Under the pieces are notes generated by a model, which was not told the origin of the DNA, did no database searches, and worked only from the letters and a program-made list of their open reading frames with translations. From the NCBI GenBank assembly GCA_013365365.1, contig JABVXU010000056.1:149302-213301 (forward strand): 64,000 bases of DNA, written 5' to 3'. The stretch is from Cruorifilaria tuberocauda (lineage: Eukaryota > Nematoda > Chromadorea > Rhabditida > Onchocercidae). The position numbers were made by a program, and so were the translations under genes. Shown here piece by piece: positions 1 to 15,050 of the stretch (position 1 is the stretch's first letter; every line of letters begins with the position of its first letter).

Positions 1-1108
1 TTACAATAAGCATTACAGAAATAATGATGAAGTTTTATTGTATCAGTTAATTGTTGATTTAGTGAAAAAAATTGCTGATTTTGATCAATTCGGTCGGTTT
101 CGAATTGATTAAATCTATATTTGTCATGGATTACTAATTGAGCAACTACTCATTTAAATTATTATATATTATCAGATTTTAAGGATGACAGCTATGAATT
201 TATTTCCGATAATATCTCGGAATATGGCTGCCTGTGAATATTTATTTCAATTTAGTTAATTGAATTTTGAATTAATTCAAATTGGATTCATTGAAATATG
301 ATTAATTGGTATGAAAAATTTCATACTTCTTCCTTTTATCATTTCATACTTATTCCTTATTCCTTTTATCAACGTTATGTGATAATCAGTTCATCACAAT
401 AAGTTATTTTCTCATAATAAATACTCAATTTGAAATGTTTTGAGAAAGAAGAAAGGAAGACTTATTATATCTTATCAGCAATGAACTAATGATAAATAAA
501 TCAATTAAATCACTTATTAATAGTTAATTATACTTAATACTGAAATAGTATTCTGTTAAATTTCTTACAATAATCGTTTAATATCAGACGTTTGGAGTAC
601 TGTAAAAATTTACTTAATCTTTCAAGTAATTTCTACTTTCATTAAATTTATAATTATTTGTGTTATTGCTATTATTTCTTTTCTTTTTCATTTTAGGATA
701 AAATATTCATTAAGTTTGAATTATTTCAAGATAACATCTCTCTTTCATTTAATACTGCTTTTTAGGCTTTTCATTTTTTTTTCAATTTTTATTTTCAAAA
801 TTACATACAGAGATAGGTACCAGGAAGTACCTTTTTTTCTTATTCTTTGAAAGTTATAAAAAATTTTGTTGTTCTTTTGTTTGTCTCAAACAAATTCTCT
901 TCTTTCTGTTCACTTTTCTTTTTATTATATTGAAAATTTTCTCTTTACAAAAATCTCTCATCATCTTTATCATACCTTTATCATCCTTTACTTGTTTTTA
1001 GCTTTCAAGAAAATTACCTAATATCTTACACCAAATGAGTACATATTTTTCATCACGAAAATCTTTCTCAAATAATTACATAATTATTAGTTAACCTCCT
1101 TCTTTTCC

Positions 1109-1112
<4 letters not shown>

Positions 1113-1139
<27 letters not shown>
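1113..1139. repeat. (TC)n microsatellite
   Basis: An uninterrupted TC dinucleotide run of about 27 bases. Similar shorter TC runs recur at about 4674-4693, 4841-4875, 8401-8420, 9750-9767, 14067-14093 and 60190-60211. Orientation is mostly pyrimidine on the + strand. Confidence 0.9.
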
Positions 1140-2258
1140 TGTAATTTTTGCACAGAATAATTGTAAATTTAGTTAGGCAAAAAAAAGAATAATTCCTACG
1201 AAATGTAAAAAGTTTAAATCTAATCATTTTTGATTTAGAACAAACTTTGAAATGAGTGGGAGGAAATCAGGGAGAAGAAATACGTGAATGCGTGAATAAC
1301 CGGAAGTTTTTTATTTCACGTAAACGTGTATTCAATAATTCCGTTATTTCAGCTAATGGCTAAAAAAGAAAATAAATCCATTTATCATTTCTTTTTCTGA
1401 TATTCATTCTATTACCTTTTAACTTATATTTCTTTCCTCTTCAAAAATAAAAAGGAAATAAAAGGAATGAATTTAAGAAAGCAAAATTATTACTTCTATT
1501 TGGCCAAATAATATCTTTTCATTTATTCATTCTTAAATTTATAATTTTGCAATGCCTTTTGCTAGTAGTAAGAAACTTTATAGTGAAATAATATTTTGCA
1601 GATGAATTGTGAATTGTTCAATTTGAATTGTCAGCTTATGTAGTTCGAAATTGAGTACTTAATTTACAGGACTCAAATTTCAGTATTTAACAGCAAAGTT
1701 TAGATTAAGTCAAGAAAGAAAACAATTTCGTTTTATCTGTTATATTTCAAGAAATGCTGTATGCGAAGAAATTTTATCTAAAATTTTTTTCGGATAGAAA
1801 AAAAATTTCAGGAAAAAAATTATTGATAAGATCGAATAGGCCGTTAATTATGGCCAAATGATCAATATTTGCAAAATTCATTACCATTTTTCTTCCTATC
1901 TCAATTATTATCGTTTCTTAAAGTACAAAATTACTTTCAATATAATTTTAAATTAAAAGTGGCAATCTAAAAAACTTTAAATTTAATTATTAAAAAAACA
2001 AATTTTCCACGCTATCATATTAACATGAACAATTATTCCTAAACTTTCATAATGACAAGAAAAGGAGAAAGAACAAAAGTGAAGAAGAAAATAATTTGAA
2101 AATTAAAAAGTTTATTTGTACTTTTAAGTTTTCTCTTTTTTCTCCTCCATACTTATTTCATCCAACAAATGCCGAATTAATTCATACTCAATTATTACCA
2201 TTTCAATGCTACTCTATCATTCTTTCATTCATTACTGATATCAATGGTTTATGATAGC

Positions 2259-2532
2259 AAAAATAACAATAATAATAATAATAATAATAAGCAGTAATAG
2301 TAGTTATATAATAACAGTAATAGTAGTTATATGATAATAATGATAAAAAATAATAAGCAATAATAACACATGGTTATTATATTAATAATAATAGTAATAA
2401 AAAAATAACAACAATAACAATAATAGTAATAATAACAATAACAGCAGTAATAACAATGGTTATTATTATATTTATAATAATACTAAGTAATGGCAATAAC
2501 GGTATAGTAATGAATAATTATTATTAATAACG

Positions 2533-2563
<31 letters not shown>

Positions 2564-2600
2564 ATAATTAATATTAATAAATATGCTAATATTAAATGAC
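2259..2600. repeat. Degenerate AAT/ATA/ACA triplet-rich array
   Basis: About 340 bases dominated by imperfect trinucleotide units (AAT, ATA, ACA, AGT). They include a clean AAT run near 2268-2290 and repeated 'agtaatagtagttatat' blocks near 2293-2330. Low complexity, with no coding frame. Confidence 0.8.
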
Positions 2601-3982
2601 AACCATCTATAATGTCATGTCAAAAATAGTGCTGAATGATAATAATGATAGTGATGATGATAACAAATGACATTGATGATGATAACTGGGATACTTTTGA
2701 GTTTAAAAGAAGGATAAAGGAGGAGGAAAAAAAAGTGAAATAAGATGAAATGTGAGGGTGAAAGAGGGAGCAACACCTGTTATCTATTCTATCAGTCTTA
2801 ACTTTCCATCAATAACTTTAACCTTCGTCTTCTTCCTCATTCTATGATACGCTATTTTATCACTGATAAACTCTTTTTCAAAGAAAGTAATAAAAAAACA
2901 ATGTATATGAAAGTGAAAAACTACGCTATCAGATTTCCTTTTTAATTGTTTCTGTCTTTAATATTATCATTTCCAATAAACTTATAACACTTGCTTTTTT
3001 CATGGCTTTTATCAAATATTTATTCGCATGTGATTGCTAAATTTCTTTCGCACTCATACATTTCGTTGTGGTATTATTCATTTTTATGATTTCTTTAAGA
3101 TTGTTGAAATCATGATATTATCATAAATCTCAATCCATCTCAAACAGAAATCATGAAATATCCCTCAATTTCCTTTCTCTTTTTAGCCTTTTGATTATTC
3201 AAAATTACATTTTTTTTTCTGCTTGTTAATTGCATTTATTAATTTCTTTTTTCGTTGTATTCAAAAATTTAAATCATTCCATTGGCAATTTTAATTCATC
3301 CATAATTTTAAGATTTCATTTCATTCCATTAGCTAACTGCTTAATTAAGTAATATGAGTTTTTAACTAAAAAGCCAGATGGAAAAATTTTCTCCTTTGTT
3401 CTTTTTAATAATACAGCAGAAAATTACTGCTAAAATAAAATAGAGTGAAAGAATTGTATAAAGTGGAGAAGTTTATAAGCTAATTCGGAAAATCGTTCCG
3501 TCGAGCGATCTATGAAAACAATTAGAGTATCAGTAGGAACAATTATCTTGTACTTACACTTAATTAACAAAATTAATTAACTTTTCCTATAAAATCAGTT
3601 AATCAGTGAAAACAGAATTATTCTCATTTTCAATTTTAAATTTCATTTGTTTCTTTTTTTTCTTGGAAATGAATTTTGATGGACAATAATTATAATTGAT
3701 GTGAGAGTAAATGAAACATTGAGAAAATGATGAAATTTGATGAAATTTTGATGATTCTTGGAAAAGTGTTATTTGGTTGGAAAACAAGTTCTCTTCATCA
3801 GCCACAATTCATTTCAACCTGAACAACAACAACGCTTCAGCAGTAATTTATTATTGTTCGTTTCTTGTACTGTCGATATAACACAATAAACCAGCAAGTG
3901 AAACGAAAATGATTAAAAAAAAATGATTTATATTAAAAGAAAAATTCATTCTGTGCATGGATTGATTATTAGATAAATCCAT

Positions 3983-4102
3983 ATTTTTGATTGAATCCGG
4001 AATTTCCATTCTCTCTCTCTCCCTTTCTTTCCCTATCTCAAATTGTACAACTAAAATTCTATTTTTGATTGAATCCGGAATTTCCATTCTTTCTCTCTCT
4101 CT
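3983..4102. repeat. Local tandem duplication with 78-bp offset
   Basis: The block beginning 'atttttgattgaatccgg' and running through 'aatttccatt' into a CT run occurs at 3983 and again at 4061. The core of about 28 bases is identical in both copies, and each is followed by a TC-rich tail. The open frames crossing it on both strands simply repeat the same peptide and are not taken as genes. Confidence 0.8.
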
Positions 4103-4838
4103 CTCTCTCTCTCCCTCCTTCACTCGTTCTCTTCCTTTTTCTTCTCTAAAAATTATCTATATTTTATTGTCATTATTGTCAATTTTGAATATTTCAAAAA
4201 TTTTGTCTAATTTTTTCGGAATAAAAATATTTAGGAAGTGTGAAGGATAAGTATAAGGTTTAAATTGAAAGATACCAACGTTTTGATTTTATTGAAAAAT
4301 TATAAAAATTAAAGCAAAGTGAAGAGAAGTATGAAAAAAGAGAGAACGAATAGAAATATTATTTTTTTGTTTTTTGCTTAGCGAATAAAATTAAAGAAAA
4401 AAGAAACGAAGACGAGAAGATAATTAACATTACTTGTAATCATTAAATGGATAAGTAAAAAATGAAAAAAATTAATTAGGAAATTAATTAACTTGTAATG
4501 TATTAAATTTCCAACTATACTTTCAATGATAAGTAATCAATGATAAGAGTAATCTCTGGTATGAATTGTTTATATATGTTATCAAAAGGTAAAAATGAAT
4601 GATAAAGAGATTAAAAAGTATTTTGCGATATACAATAATATTATTTTAATGCAATCTATTGCTAAATCATTTCTATCTCTCTCTCTCTCTCTTTTTTATT
4701 CTTTTAAAAGAGTAAACTTAACTTTTATTGTTAAACGGAAAAGCTTGAACATTTAAGCCACTCATGTTGCTTTATTATCTAATACACATTTTTAAACATT
4801 TCGGTAATTACGTTTGCAGTTCTCACTTCCTTTTTCTT

Positions 4839-4878
<40 letters not shown>

Positions 4879-7800
4879 AAAGCACATTAGCATTTATGGA
4901 AAATTATTAGCATCGTAATATTGAAAACTTATATTTCTTCCATACATTTTTATGCCAATCTCTTTGTATACGAACATTATTTCTTTATTTAAATTATTAG
5001 AAAGTTTTAAGCTTGAAGCGTTTTCTAATCAAAAATTTTAATTTAATTAGAGATTCATTTACGTGAGCAAATAAAAAATAAATAAAAATACGTGCATATT
5101 CTTCTAAAATCTAACATTCTCATGAATTAATCATTTATTACACCAAAATTTTTAATTTTAATAAAATTCTTTTTAGAGAATTTTTCAAAAATAATTTTTA
5201 AAATTAAAGATTATTAATCAGTTTAATTTTCATATTACAATTATATCACTGCGATAATAATTATATTGTCGTTATATTATCACTCAGTATTATACGATTT
5301 TTTTCCATTTCACTGCACATCACTCTGCAAAAATTACTCTTTCAAACTTTTTCTAAATCAATTCAATCGATATTAAGCATTACATTATAATACTAATTAT
5401 TGCAATTATCAGAATATCATCATACTAATTATTGTCAATAACTTACTTTCACTTATCGACAACAAATTCAATTAGCCATCATTATTATTGTTATTATTGT
5501 TGTTGCTATTGTTTTTATTGTGAATGATAATAATGATTGTTGATTAATATTATTTATTGCTTTCAGTAATATTTCAACTAGCAAAGGGAAAAGCTTGGAG
5601 TAGTGATTTTATCACTGATCGTTGTTCGTTGACACATTTCTGCTGATTTTTTGCATTTGAAATGAGAGTAAAGTTTTGTCAATAACTGTAACCTTTTTAA
5701 AATTTCTCCATTTCCTTTTTTTTTTGGCCAATTATTTCACTTTAAATTCTATCGTTTATAAATTTGAAATTGTTCATTTCCGCTTTTTTTTTTAAATCTT
5801 TATTTTCAAATTATTTTATTTGAATAACATTTGTTGATTCAGTAATCTATTTTTTCCATATTTATCCGATAATTATTTTGGTTGAATTTATTCTTCGATA
5901 GTTAATTGTAGCATACATTATCAAATATGGCCAAAGTATTATTAGCCAAGAAGTTTATAATGTAAGCTATGAATTTAGTTTTTATCCACCAGTCGAATAT
6001 TTTTATTTTTCAATTTTAAGAATTAATTTGAAAAAATTTGTAACTTTTTTCATCTAAGTAAGTTTTTTTTCCGATTTTTTGTTTTTGTTTTAAGAAATTT
6101 AAATTTAGTAACTGATCGCAGCAAACAGTTTAACTGAAAAAATGCAGGAAATATGGGAGAATTATTTTTTTCATCTCTTTTTTCAATTATTTTTTCCAAA
6201 TTTGTTTCAAAGTAATTATAAATTTAAAAATTAATAAAAAGAGGTAATTGCTTAGGAAAAAATGAAAACTTTTGAACATCAGAAACCTTAAATTGCACCA
6301 AAAATAAATGAAATAGCTGCCTATGAAAGTGGTTTTGTTTTTAAAAAATAGTTTTGAGATTTGGATGAAGCAGCACGTCACTTAATCACATTTTAATTTA
6401 ACTAAGCTAAGCTTAGTTTATTTATCTGTAATTAATTCATGTTTTTCAATTCGCTTTTGCCTGAAAATAAGAGGTGAAAGAAGAAAAAATAGAAAGAGAG
6501 AGAGGAGGTAAATTAATTTTAGCAAACTAACAGCTATAATCATCAAGTAAACAAGATAAATATTCATTTTATTAAATATTAATAAAAATATCCATTGATA
6601 ATTTACAGCAAAGTAATCTTATTTATCATTTGAATGATGATAAAAAGATACGAGAATTATGATGAATTATATGCGAAAGTTGAGATTTGTCGATAAATCA
6701 TTCATTAGCAGTTGTTGAATTTTGAAATCTGTTAGATGACATTATGAGTAATTCAATTCGAATATGATTTCCGAATTCATTAATAGCCTTTATTCATCAA
6801 TTGAACTAAATTTATGCCACAAATCTTTTATGAGTGTTAAAATTAGCACTATTCTCTCATCTGTTTTTTTTTCTCCGAAACAAGCAGCAGCATATTACAA
6901 CATTTTTAGTGCAATTAGTGGAAGATGCTTGTATGGCTGCTAAGTCTACGATGCTTATGCTTAGAAGATCTATGGTGCTTCCTGAAAACTTGGATTAGCA
7001 TTTTCAATAATCTTTAAGAAGTAATGATTAGACTAATGCATTTCTGTTTGTTTATATCATCACGCAATATTCAGCTTTAAGCTCAATTGTCATGGCAATA
7101 TAACTACGATGATTGATTGAATGAATATGAAGATTAGATTGTTTTTCAAGTGGAAACTTTTGGTGTATTTCGATTTAAACACTCGACGAACTGATTAACG
7201 ATTATTATCAACTTTAAATAGGTGGTTATTATCATACAACATATTGCATATGGAATATTTTGTTTTGCTCATTAGATTAAAACAATACAAATATATAATA
7301 ATCGAATAAATATGACTATTCGAATGGAAAAAGTTATCCAAATTTATCTTTTGTTAATTAATTAATTCTATTAACGTTACCTATTGATTAGAATCTACTT
7401 CTTTTTTTAAATGTAAAATCAACGGATAGAAATGCAGAAAGATGATTTAACTATTAAAGTACTTTAATCGAAATTCATTTCTTCTATCCACAAGTATTCA
7501 TATGATTTTAAATTAATTTTCGTTCACTAAATCAACACTTAATTTCGTATTTCTACAATAGATCAATTAATTATGTTTAATAGTACTATCAGATAACTAT
7601 AATGAACTGGAATAATGATAAGATTTTTCAACTAAGTAACACTGGATAAACTAAAAAAAATAATACCAACAAAAAAAGGAAGAATTTTTCTCTTCTTATT
7701 TCAAGTTATAGTTACTGTTGGATCAAATATTAAATGCTTTAAAGAAGAAAATAGGAAAAGCGGATCATTCAATTCAAAAATAATATGACATATGTCAAAT

Positions 7801-10800
7801 GAAAATGTTTTAAAATCAATAAACAATTCTAAAAATGAAATAAAATATTGAAATGAAATATTTATTTATATTTATTCTAAAATGAATTAGTTAGCAGCTA
7901 TTTGTCGATCTATTTTGAATGAATTTGCATTGATTTCTGCTCACACACTGCTATTTCAATAATGCTTTAAGAATATTTTATTGAAGGAATTTTATTATTA
8001 TAACAATCTTTACGAATGCTAAAATTATTACCCCAAATTGCTTAGTTTGCTTAGCTATCTTTTTCCCTCGCATTTTCTTCCCTCTTTTTTCATCAATTTT
8101 TAATTTTCATTCAAAGATATTAATGTTGTTAATTGTATGGAAAATTTTCTTCTTGTTAACAAAACAAAATTCCAGGTCATATTCAATTTCACTTCAGTAA
8201 ATATATAATAAATGAAGTAGTATAGTAAATGAAATTTAATGCTGCTTTTACATTTTTATTTCATATCAAATAGTGAATTAATTTATTAAAATTCAAAATC
8301 ATTGAGAATTTTTTTTCTTAACTTGAAATTAAAATAATTTATGTATTTTTTATATTTTTCTGAAATTCAACATTTCCCAGTCATTTTTCTCATTTCCTTT
8401 TCTCTCTCTCTCTCTCTCTCTTTCTTTTTGAACTCAGTCTTTTTTTACTTTAATTGCTGAAAATTTCTCTCCGTAATTGTAATAATTTAGCAAGTTTACA
8501 TAATAGCACCCATTTTTCGCTGTTGTCATACCAATTCTTCTCCAAAAAATACTTTCCTCCATTTTCTATAAAGTTGAAAATGAAAATGTGACAGTTGAGG
8601 AGAATGAGGGAAGTGAAAAAAAAGGAATTCAAGCTTCTATGCCATAAAATTAAACATTTTCAATATTAATAGCACGCAAGAAAGAAAAAAAGCAAATACC
8701 ATAGGTATAAATGAATATTAGAAGATTTAATCGGTAAGTAATATTTGCAGAGACGATGATAACAATTAAACAACGACATTTAGCTTACTTCGACAAGCTT
8801 TTTCGATGGCAATTTCAATTGTTTCATTTATGAAATATGGAATATGTCAAGTCTATTAGGAATAGGCAAGGGTATTATCGAACTAAATTTCATCCATAGC
8901 AACAAATTTTCATCTTTCTCTTTCGTCATTTTAATTTAATTTCATTTCGTTTCTTTCTACATTTCGGTTCATTTTTATCCATCTTTTTCAAGCATATTTT
9001 TATAACTCGAATATTTGAAAATTCTTTTAGAAATAGTAGTAACTTTTTACTTAAATAAATGAAGTAATTGCATGTGGTGTGAGAAAAGAAAAAGTTTATT
9101 TCTATAAAATAAACTTTTTTGCCAATTAATTTCATTTCCACTTCCTCTTCACTTAATATTTTTCAATGAATTTTTCATTAAATTATTCATCACATTTATT
9201 TTTTAAGTATTTGATATTGGCATAAAATGAATTATGTATGCACGAATGAATGGGAAATAAATTAAAATTTGGATTGAAAAAAAACTTTATAGTGAGTAAA
9301 AAGGTATTTTAAGTAAGAAGCTATATTTTAAACGTAAAAATATAAATTTTCTTTCCATTTATTAATCAGTAATTTTAATTTCTAAAATCTTCATTTACAT
9401 GTATTCCGAAAGTACAATATGCTAATTAGCTTGATGGTAATGATAGCAAAACATTATCCGTTCATTAGTTGTCTTTAGAAAAAAATTTTTTTCACATCTC
9501 AAATTCCTTGTAAAATTTCCCGAAATTTCAAGCCTTTGGCGATAAACCACCGCAGCATTCTTTTTTTCATCAAATGTCAACAAAGGTAAGTGAATGTAAA
9601 ATGTGATTGTTCCAGGTTGTATCGGCCAAAAAAAAAATGAATTAGAAAGGTAATAATGAAACCAGAATTTCGGATAGTAGGGAGGAAATAGAGAATGAGT
9701 TGAAAAATATAAGGCAATTTCAATATCCAATGATTTTTTCCTTTTCTGTCTCTCTCTCTCTCTCTCTTTCAAATTTACCTCTGAAACTTGATAATTTAGT
9801 TAAATTTTACTTTTGAAAATTTCCTTCCTTATTTTTAGTAAGTAAATGGAGAAATGTAATTTTCCGAATAAATTCAAAATGAAAATTTTCATCAAATTTT
9901 TTAAGAATTTATATTTTTTGTCATCATGATGAATAATTTATTTTCATCAGTTGTTCAATTTATCATCAAAAATGGAAAGAAAAAATGTTATTTTAGATAT
10001 TATTTTTGCTAATAATTAATTAAAAATTGAAAAGAATAAGACGAGAAATTATTAAATTTCATTTTACTTAAAAATTACAGTTAATACATGCAGGTAGCTA
10101 AATTAGATATGAAGGAGTTAAATGAAGTGAGAAAATAGAAGAGGAAGGTAAAGTGTGTCAAATGACGGAAAAAAGAGAAGGAGAAGTAGAGGTAAAGAGA
10201 AGAGATCAAAGTGCAAATGGAAAGCAATGAAAATTTCTTGAAGGACAATGGGAAAATTAGGAAATGAAAAGTTTTTTTGACTTTTTTTCAGCTGGATACG
10301 AAATGAAATCGAAGATAGTTTAAGAGAAGTGGAAATTGAAAAGCAGGGAAAGAAAGAGAGAGAAAGAGAGAGAGAATGAAGAAAAAGAACGGGAAATGAA
10401 CGACCTGTGTGCGAATACAGTCTGGAGCAGAAAAATTTATTTCAGCCCCGATCATTTTACCTGTCTTCCTACAGGTATGTTCTGCTGTTGTCTGTCATAT
10501 CATATCATACATTTACAGATTTGATCATTAATTAAATAGTTAACTGATTTAACGAATGAAAGGAATAAATGATTAAAATAGATAGTATTGTAGTGAGTTA
10601 AACTATTTGAAATTTAAATCTAAATTCCATTTTTTTCAAAAAAAGAAAATTTAACTTTAATTTATAAATGGAAATTGTTTGAATATATATTTTATATTTT
10701 ATAGCGTTAAAAATTCCTCTATTATTTTCATATGATGAAATTTAATTTGTTTAAATTATTTCAGAATATGTAATCTTTTAGTTATCTATCCATTTGTTTA

Positions 10801-11549
10801 TCGCCTCTTTAGCTTTTTTCTTTTCTTGAAATATTCTTTGAAACTTTCAAATTTTCACTTTTTCTTCATTTTCATTATTCGTTTATGTTGATTGAAAGGT
10901 GTATGCATGTATTATTTGACAATTGTTTTCCTCAAAATGCGCAGACTGTCTCATCTGATACCGCCACATGATACATCATTACTATATTATTTGCATGCAA
11001 ACAATTCAGTAACGAATGAAAGAGATTATTTGAAAAAGTCTATTTGTTAGTTGTTAATCAATGTTACTTTAGCATGAATTGCTATAAAACTTTCGTCTTT
11101 TCTAAATGCTTCCATTCTGTTATTATTTGTTTAATGCAAACCAATTATTTACTTATAAATTAAGTAAATAAAATGATTGTATAACTAGGTAAAAGAATTA
11201 TTGACTAGAAAAAAAGAAAACATTTAAAAGTATTCGTTAATGATTTTTCCTTATTGTCACTACCATTATCATCACTCAATCAACAACAATATCATTATTC
11301 AAACAATAACAACAATATCATCATTATCATTATTATTGTCATCCTTATCACTTATCATCATTACAAACAACAATAATAAGATAGATGGAAAAGTTTACCG
11401 TATTAGGAATGACAGTTAACAAAAATGGTACTGTTATGTTGGAATGATTAGTTGAATTCCTTTGGTAATTCGTTCACATTATCGATGCTATTATAATTGA
11501 TGATTAATCGTGAAAACATGTTTATTATGTGTGGTATCATCTCTCTTGA

Positions 11550-11930
11550 ATGTTACCTTTCCCTCCTCCACTCTTTTTCCAGGTATCCTTTTATTGTTAC
11601 TATTGCTTACCGCTACCTGCTACTTGTTACCTGTTGTTACCTTCCCGTTACCTCCCCGCTATTTACCACAACTCGCCATCCGATATTTTTCTTCCTCTTC
11701 CTCTCCCTACTACTACTACTGCTCTTCGAACTTTACAAACAACTGCTACTTGGCTGCTTCTCATCCATTCCTCTTACTATGGCCAATTCTTTCTTTACTG
11801 CACTATTTCTCTCTTCCATGGTGTCAAACGTCACACACACACGCACGCACGCACACATACACGCATATAAGCGTACACGCACACACACACATACACAAAC
11901 GCTCAATCCAACAAACATGATGTAAATCCA
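11550..11930. repeat. Pyrimidine-rich tract followed by (CA)n-type repeat
   Basis: From 11550 to about 11820 the + strand is unusually C/T-rich (TACTACTACTAC, CTTCCTCTTCC). It then passes into CACACACACGCACGCACG-type repeats up to about 11900. Three overlapping + frames and one - frame stay open through it. This is what low-complexity DNA without A-rich stop codons produces, so I do not call a gene. Confidence 0.75.
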
Positions 11931-14880
11931 AATCCACCTCTTCCTCATTTCCTTCTAATAAAATTTTCCATCTTATTAATAAGTTATACCTACACACACG
12001 CACACATACAATACTTTAACTACAGCGCTTTCTCTTATCATTATTAGCTAGACAGTGTTATGATTGTTAGGTATCTAACATCTTTTCCACTTATTCTCTT
12101 CTAATTAACTTACTTTTTGTCTTATAATTCTGACCACAAACATTAACTTATTGTAGCAATAGGACGGTATAATGTGGAATTTCATCAATCAGATTGTATT
12201 ATATGGTCAAGTTAATAATATTGAGTTAAATAATACCGTAATAGATGATAAGTATCGTTTCGAATTCATTTGTTTAGGAAATTATTCCTTTCTTTCAGCA
12301 ATTAATTAATTAGAAAACTGAAATCATTTTCAAATGATATATGATGAAACTATGTTTTTTATTTTTTTCGCTATGAAAGCGATGCAAATTTAATTGAAAT
12401 TTCAATAATAATATAATAATTAAAATCGATAATCATATCATAAATGATATATTATTAAACATTATGTATTAAATGGGATATGTAGAGAAAAAACAGTTCA
12501 AAAATGGTCGGAACCAAATGGTCAATATTTTAGATGAATTATGTACTTGATAGTTATTTTGCATAACAATCATCGTTTAGTCATTAATGGTTAATTATAG
12601 CTTTATTTCATTAACATTTATTGGTTTATCAAACAGCAGCTTACCCTTTTTTATCTTTTATCATTTTATCACTTTTCCATCTTCATTAATTACTAAAAAT
12701 ATATCTCAGAGAGTTAATCCATTCTTTTTATACTTATATATTTACTATATAGATGAAAATTTAAAGGGAATGATTATTGAACCCAAAAACAACTTTACAA
12801 CAACTTTTGAAAGTTGCAATCATTCTTACGTAACACTGATTTGATGATCAAAAATATTTCAGTTTTATCTTTTTATTTTCATTTCTCTGATGTCATTTGT
12901 AGCTTGTTATTTTTCTTAAATTTTACATCATTCGAGAATAAGTCTTACTCGAGATCGATCATTCATACTTCAAAGCATAAATCTTATTCAGAACTAATCA
13001 TTTTCATTTGAATGGAAAAATTAAATTTTCTGAGAAGTTAAAAAAAAAAAGTTGAGAAAAAGAATCAAAGACATCGGTATAAAATAATTACTTATATCAA
13101 ATTAAGCTCAAGGCAAACATTCTAAGCATACGAGATGTATTAGAGTTTTCTCCAGTCAAAAAGAATCGATATCATTTCACTAACTTATTTATTTGATTAT
13201 TTCCGTTTCTATCACTCTAGCAATCGAATAAATCAATCATTTCACACATAATATAATGATATTACCTCTCTACCTATAATTACTAAACTTTTTCCGCTTG
13301 ATAAGATATGAAAATGCTATTCGTGTTCATTTTCATTCCTCACTAAACAACTAAATTCATTGGAGATGATGAAAGATTAGGCTAATTGAATAGCCTGAAA
13401 TAGGCATTCAGTGAAGTTAGATCGTCTCACATTGTTGATGGTTCGGTAATCAATAAAAAATAAATCAAATTGAATGATTATTTAATCAAAGCTATTCTAG
13501 TTAGTAGCATGAAAGAATTATCTATCGGATTTTTTAAATTGATAAGGCTAAAACAGAAAATATGTTAAAGAGTTAGATTTTCTCATATTATGGATAAACA
13601 ATTAATAATCAATAGAACTTAATGGATGAGATTAATTCATTACTTAATTAATCCTAATATTATATATAATAATGATAGCATTCATTCGTCATTCATATTT
13701 TTCATCCTCTTTACTTATTGCTCGTCATTGTTTTTTATTTTCGTTGAAAACATTTTCATTTTCGTGAAATAAGTAGAATTAATTTTAATTCAAACAATAT
13801 ATCGATCACCAGTGCAGGTATGCTTCAGAATATTACTTGCATTGAATAACATTTACATAGTTCTACCGATAACACGTTCTCGTCAATCAAGTTTCATAAT
13901 TAAAAATTTGTAATTTAATTACAAAATGTCATAGGGAAAATTTTAGTAGTAAATGAAAAAGAACTGACTTATTGTGCTTTTAAAAATCTTGTACACTTTG
14001 ACCTATCTATGAATTTATGGTACCTTTTCCCATTACAAAAGATGATAGAACATACAACAACTCTCATCTCCTCTCTCTCTCTCTCTCTCTCTCCATCTCT
14101 TTCTCTCTCTTTCTCGAATTCGATGTCAATTTTCCCAAGGTCACAAAGACTGTATCATAATGGTAGTAAGCGGCCCATCTACATATCCTCCAAAAATATA
14201 TTCTCTCTCCGCACTCTCTCCCTCGTCATCTATCGGTATGATCAAATATTTCATTTTCCAGACAAATAAAATAAATCAATGACCTGGGAGATTTAATATC
14301 AGTACTGATAAATTTTCTTCCAGTTTAAACAATCAGGTAAGATTATCAGCTATCCATTCCTTATTCTTCTCCTTAGACAGTTATTAAATGTATCTTTCCA
14401 TCTTTAAACAGATATCTTTATGAAGATTAAAAGCTTTATTCTATATGCTCATTGTCAAATTCTATTTGTTTAAATAGAAATTTTGCTTAAAAGCTTTTCT
14501 TCATATATTCCATTTCTAATCTTCCAATTCTAACCTTCTTTCTTCGCTAATTGAATTAATTATATTTATTCGATCGATAATCTAACTAGGATAATTCTAA
14601 CGTTTAAACTAGTGAAATCGATTTAACTAAATATTTCTATAACTTATACATTATGATGTGATGCAGCAAGTTGGTCAACCGTCTAAGAAATAATTCTATA
14701 CATATAACGCTTAAAATTACATCAATCAATAGATCGATTAAATTCAATTTGAATTATTTTAACTTTAATACCAGTAAGAAAGACGTAACACTGCGTCAAC
14801 TTAGATTTACCAAAGTTTGTATTGCAAACATAGTAACAAGTATGAGACGTGGGAATAAATTGCGATCGATTTATATTAGG

Positions 14881-15050
14881 AAGGAAAGAAGAGAGTGGAG
14901 TTAAGGAGGAGAAGAGAGGAAGAAGGAGGAGAAAGAGGAGAAGGAGGAGGGAGAGGAGGAAGGAAGTAAGTACCGCGTAACAACCCCGCCCGCAAGCTAA
15001 TTCATCCGCCACGCGTTTTGGCCCATTTGCGCCCCTCACTGCTTAAACCA
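14881..15050. promoter_or_regulatory. Purine-rich tract joined to a GC-rich, CpG-containing patch
   Basis: About 90 bases of GGA/GAA-type purine repeat (14881-14970) lead into a patch with several CpGs, including 'accccgcccgc' near 14986 and 'cacgcgttttggccc' near 15012. It stands out from the surrounding AT-rich DNA and lies about 4.4 kb upstream of the musashi start codon on the same strand. A promoter or upstream first-exon role is inference only. A short open frame on the - strand through it is low complexity. Confidence 0.3.

Noticed and set aside
3851..4250. Frames with repeated RERERERMEIPDSIKN-type or SLSLSLS-type sequence
   Set aside because: Products of the TC microsatellite and the local duplication.
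11497..11948. Four overlapping open frames (three + and one -) of 71-142 codons
   Set aside because: All cross the same pyrimidine-rich and CA-repeat DNA, which simply lacks stop codons; no frame has normal protein composition.
14722..15039. A 105-codon minus-strand frame across the purine tract
   Set aside because: Its Leu/Ser-rich part is a translation of the GGA/GAA tract on the opposite strand, and there is no domain or exon structure.
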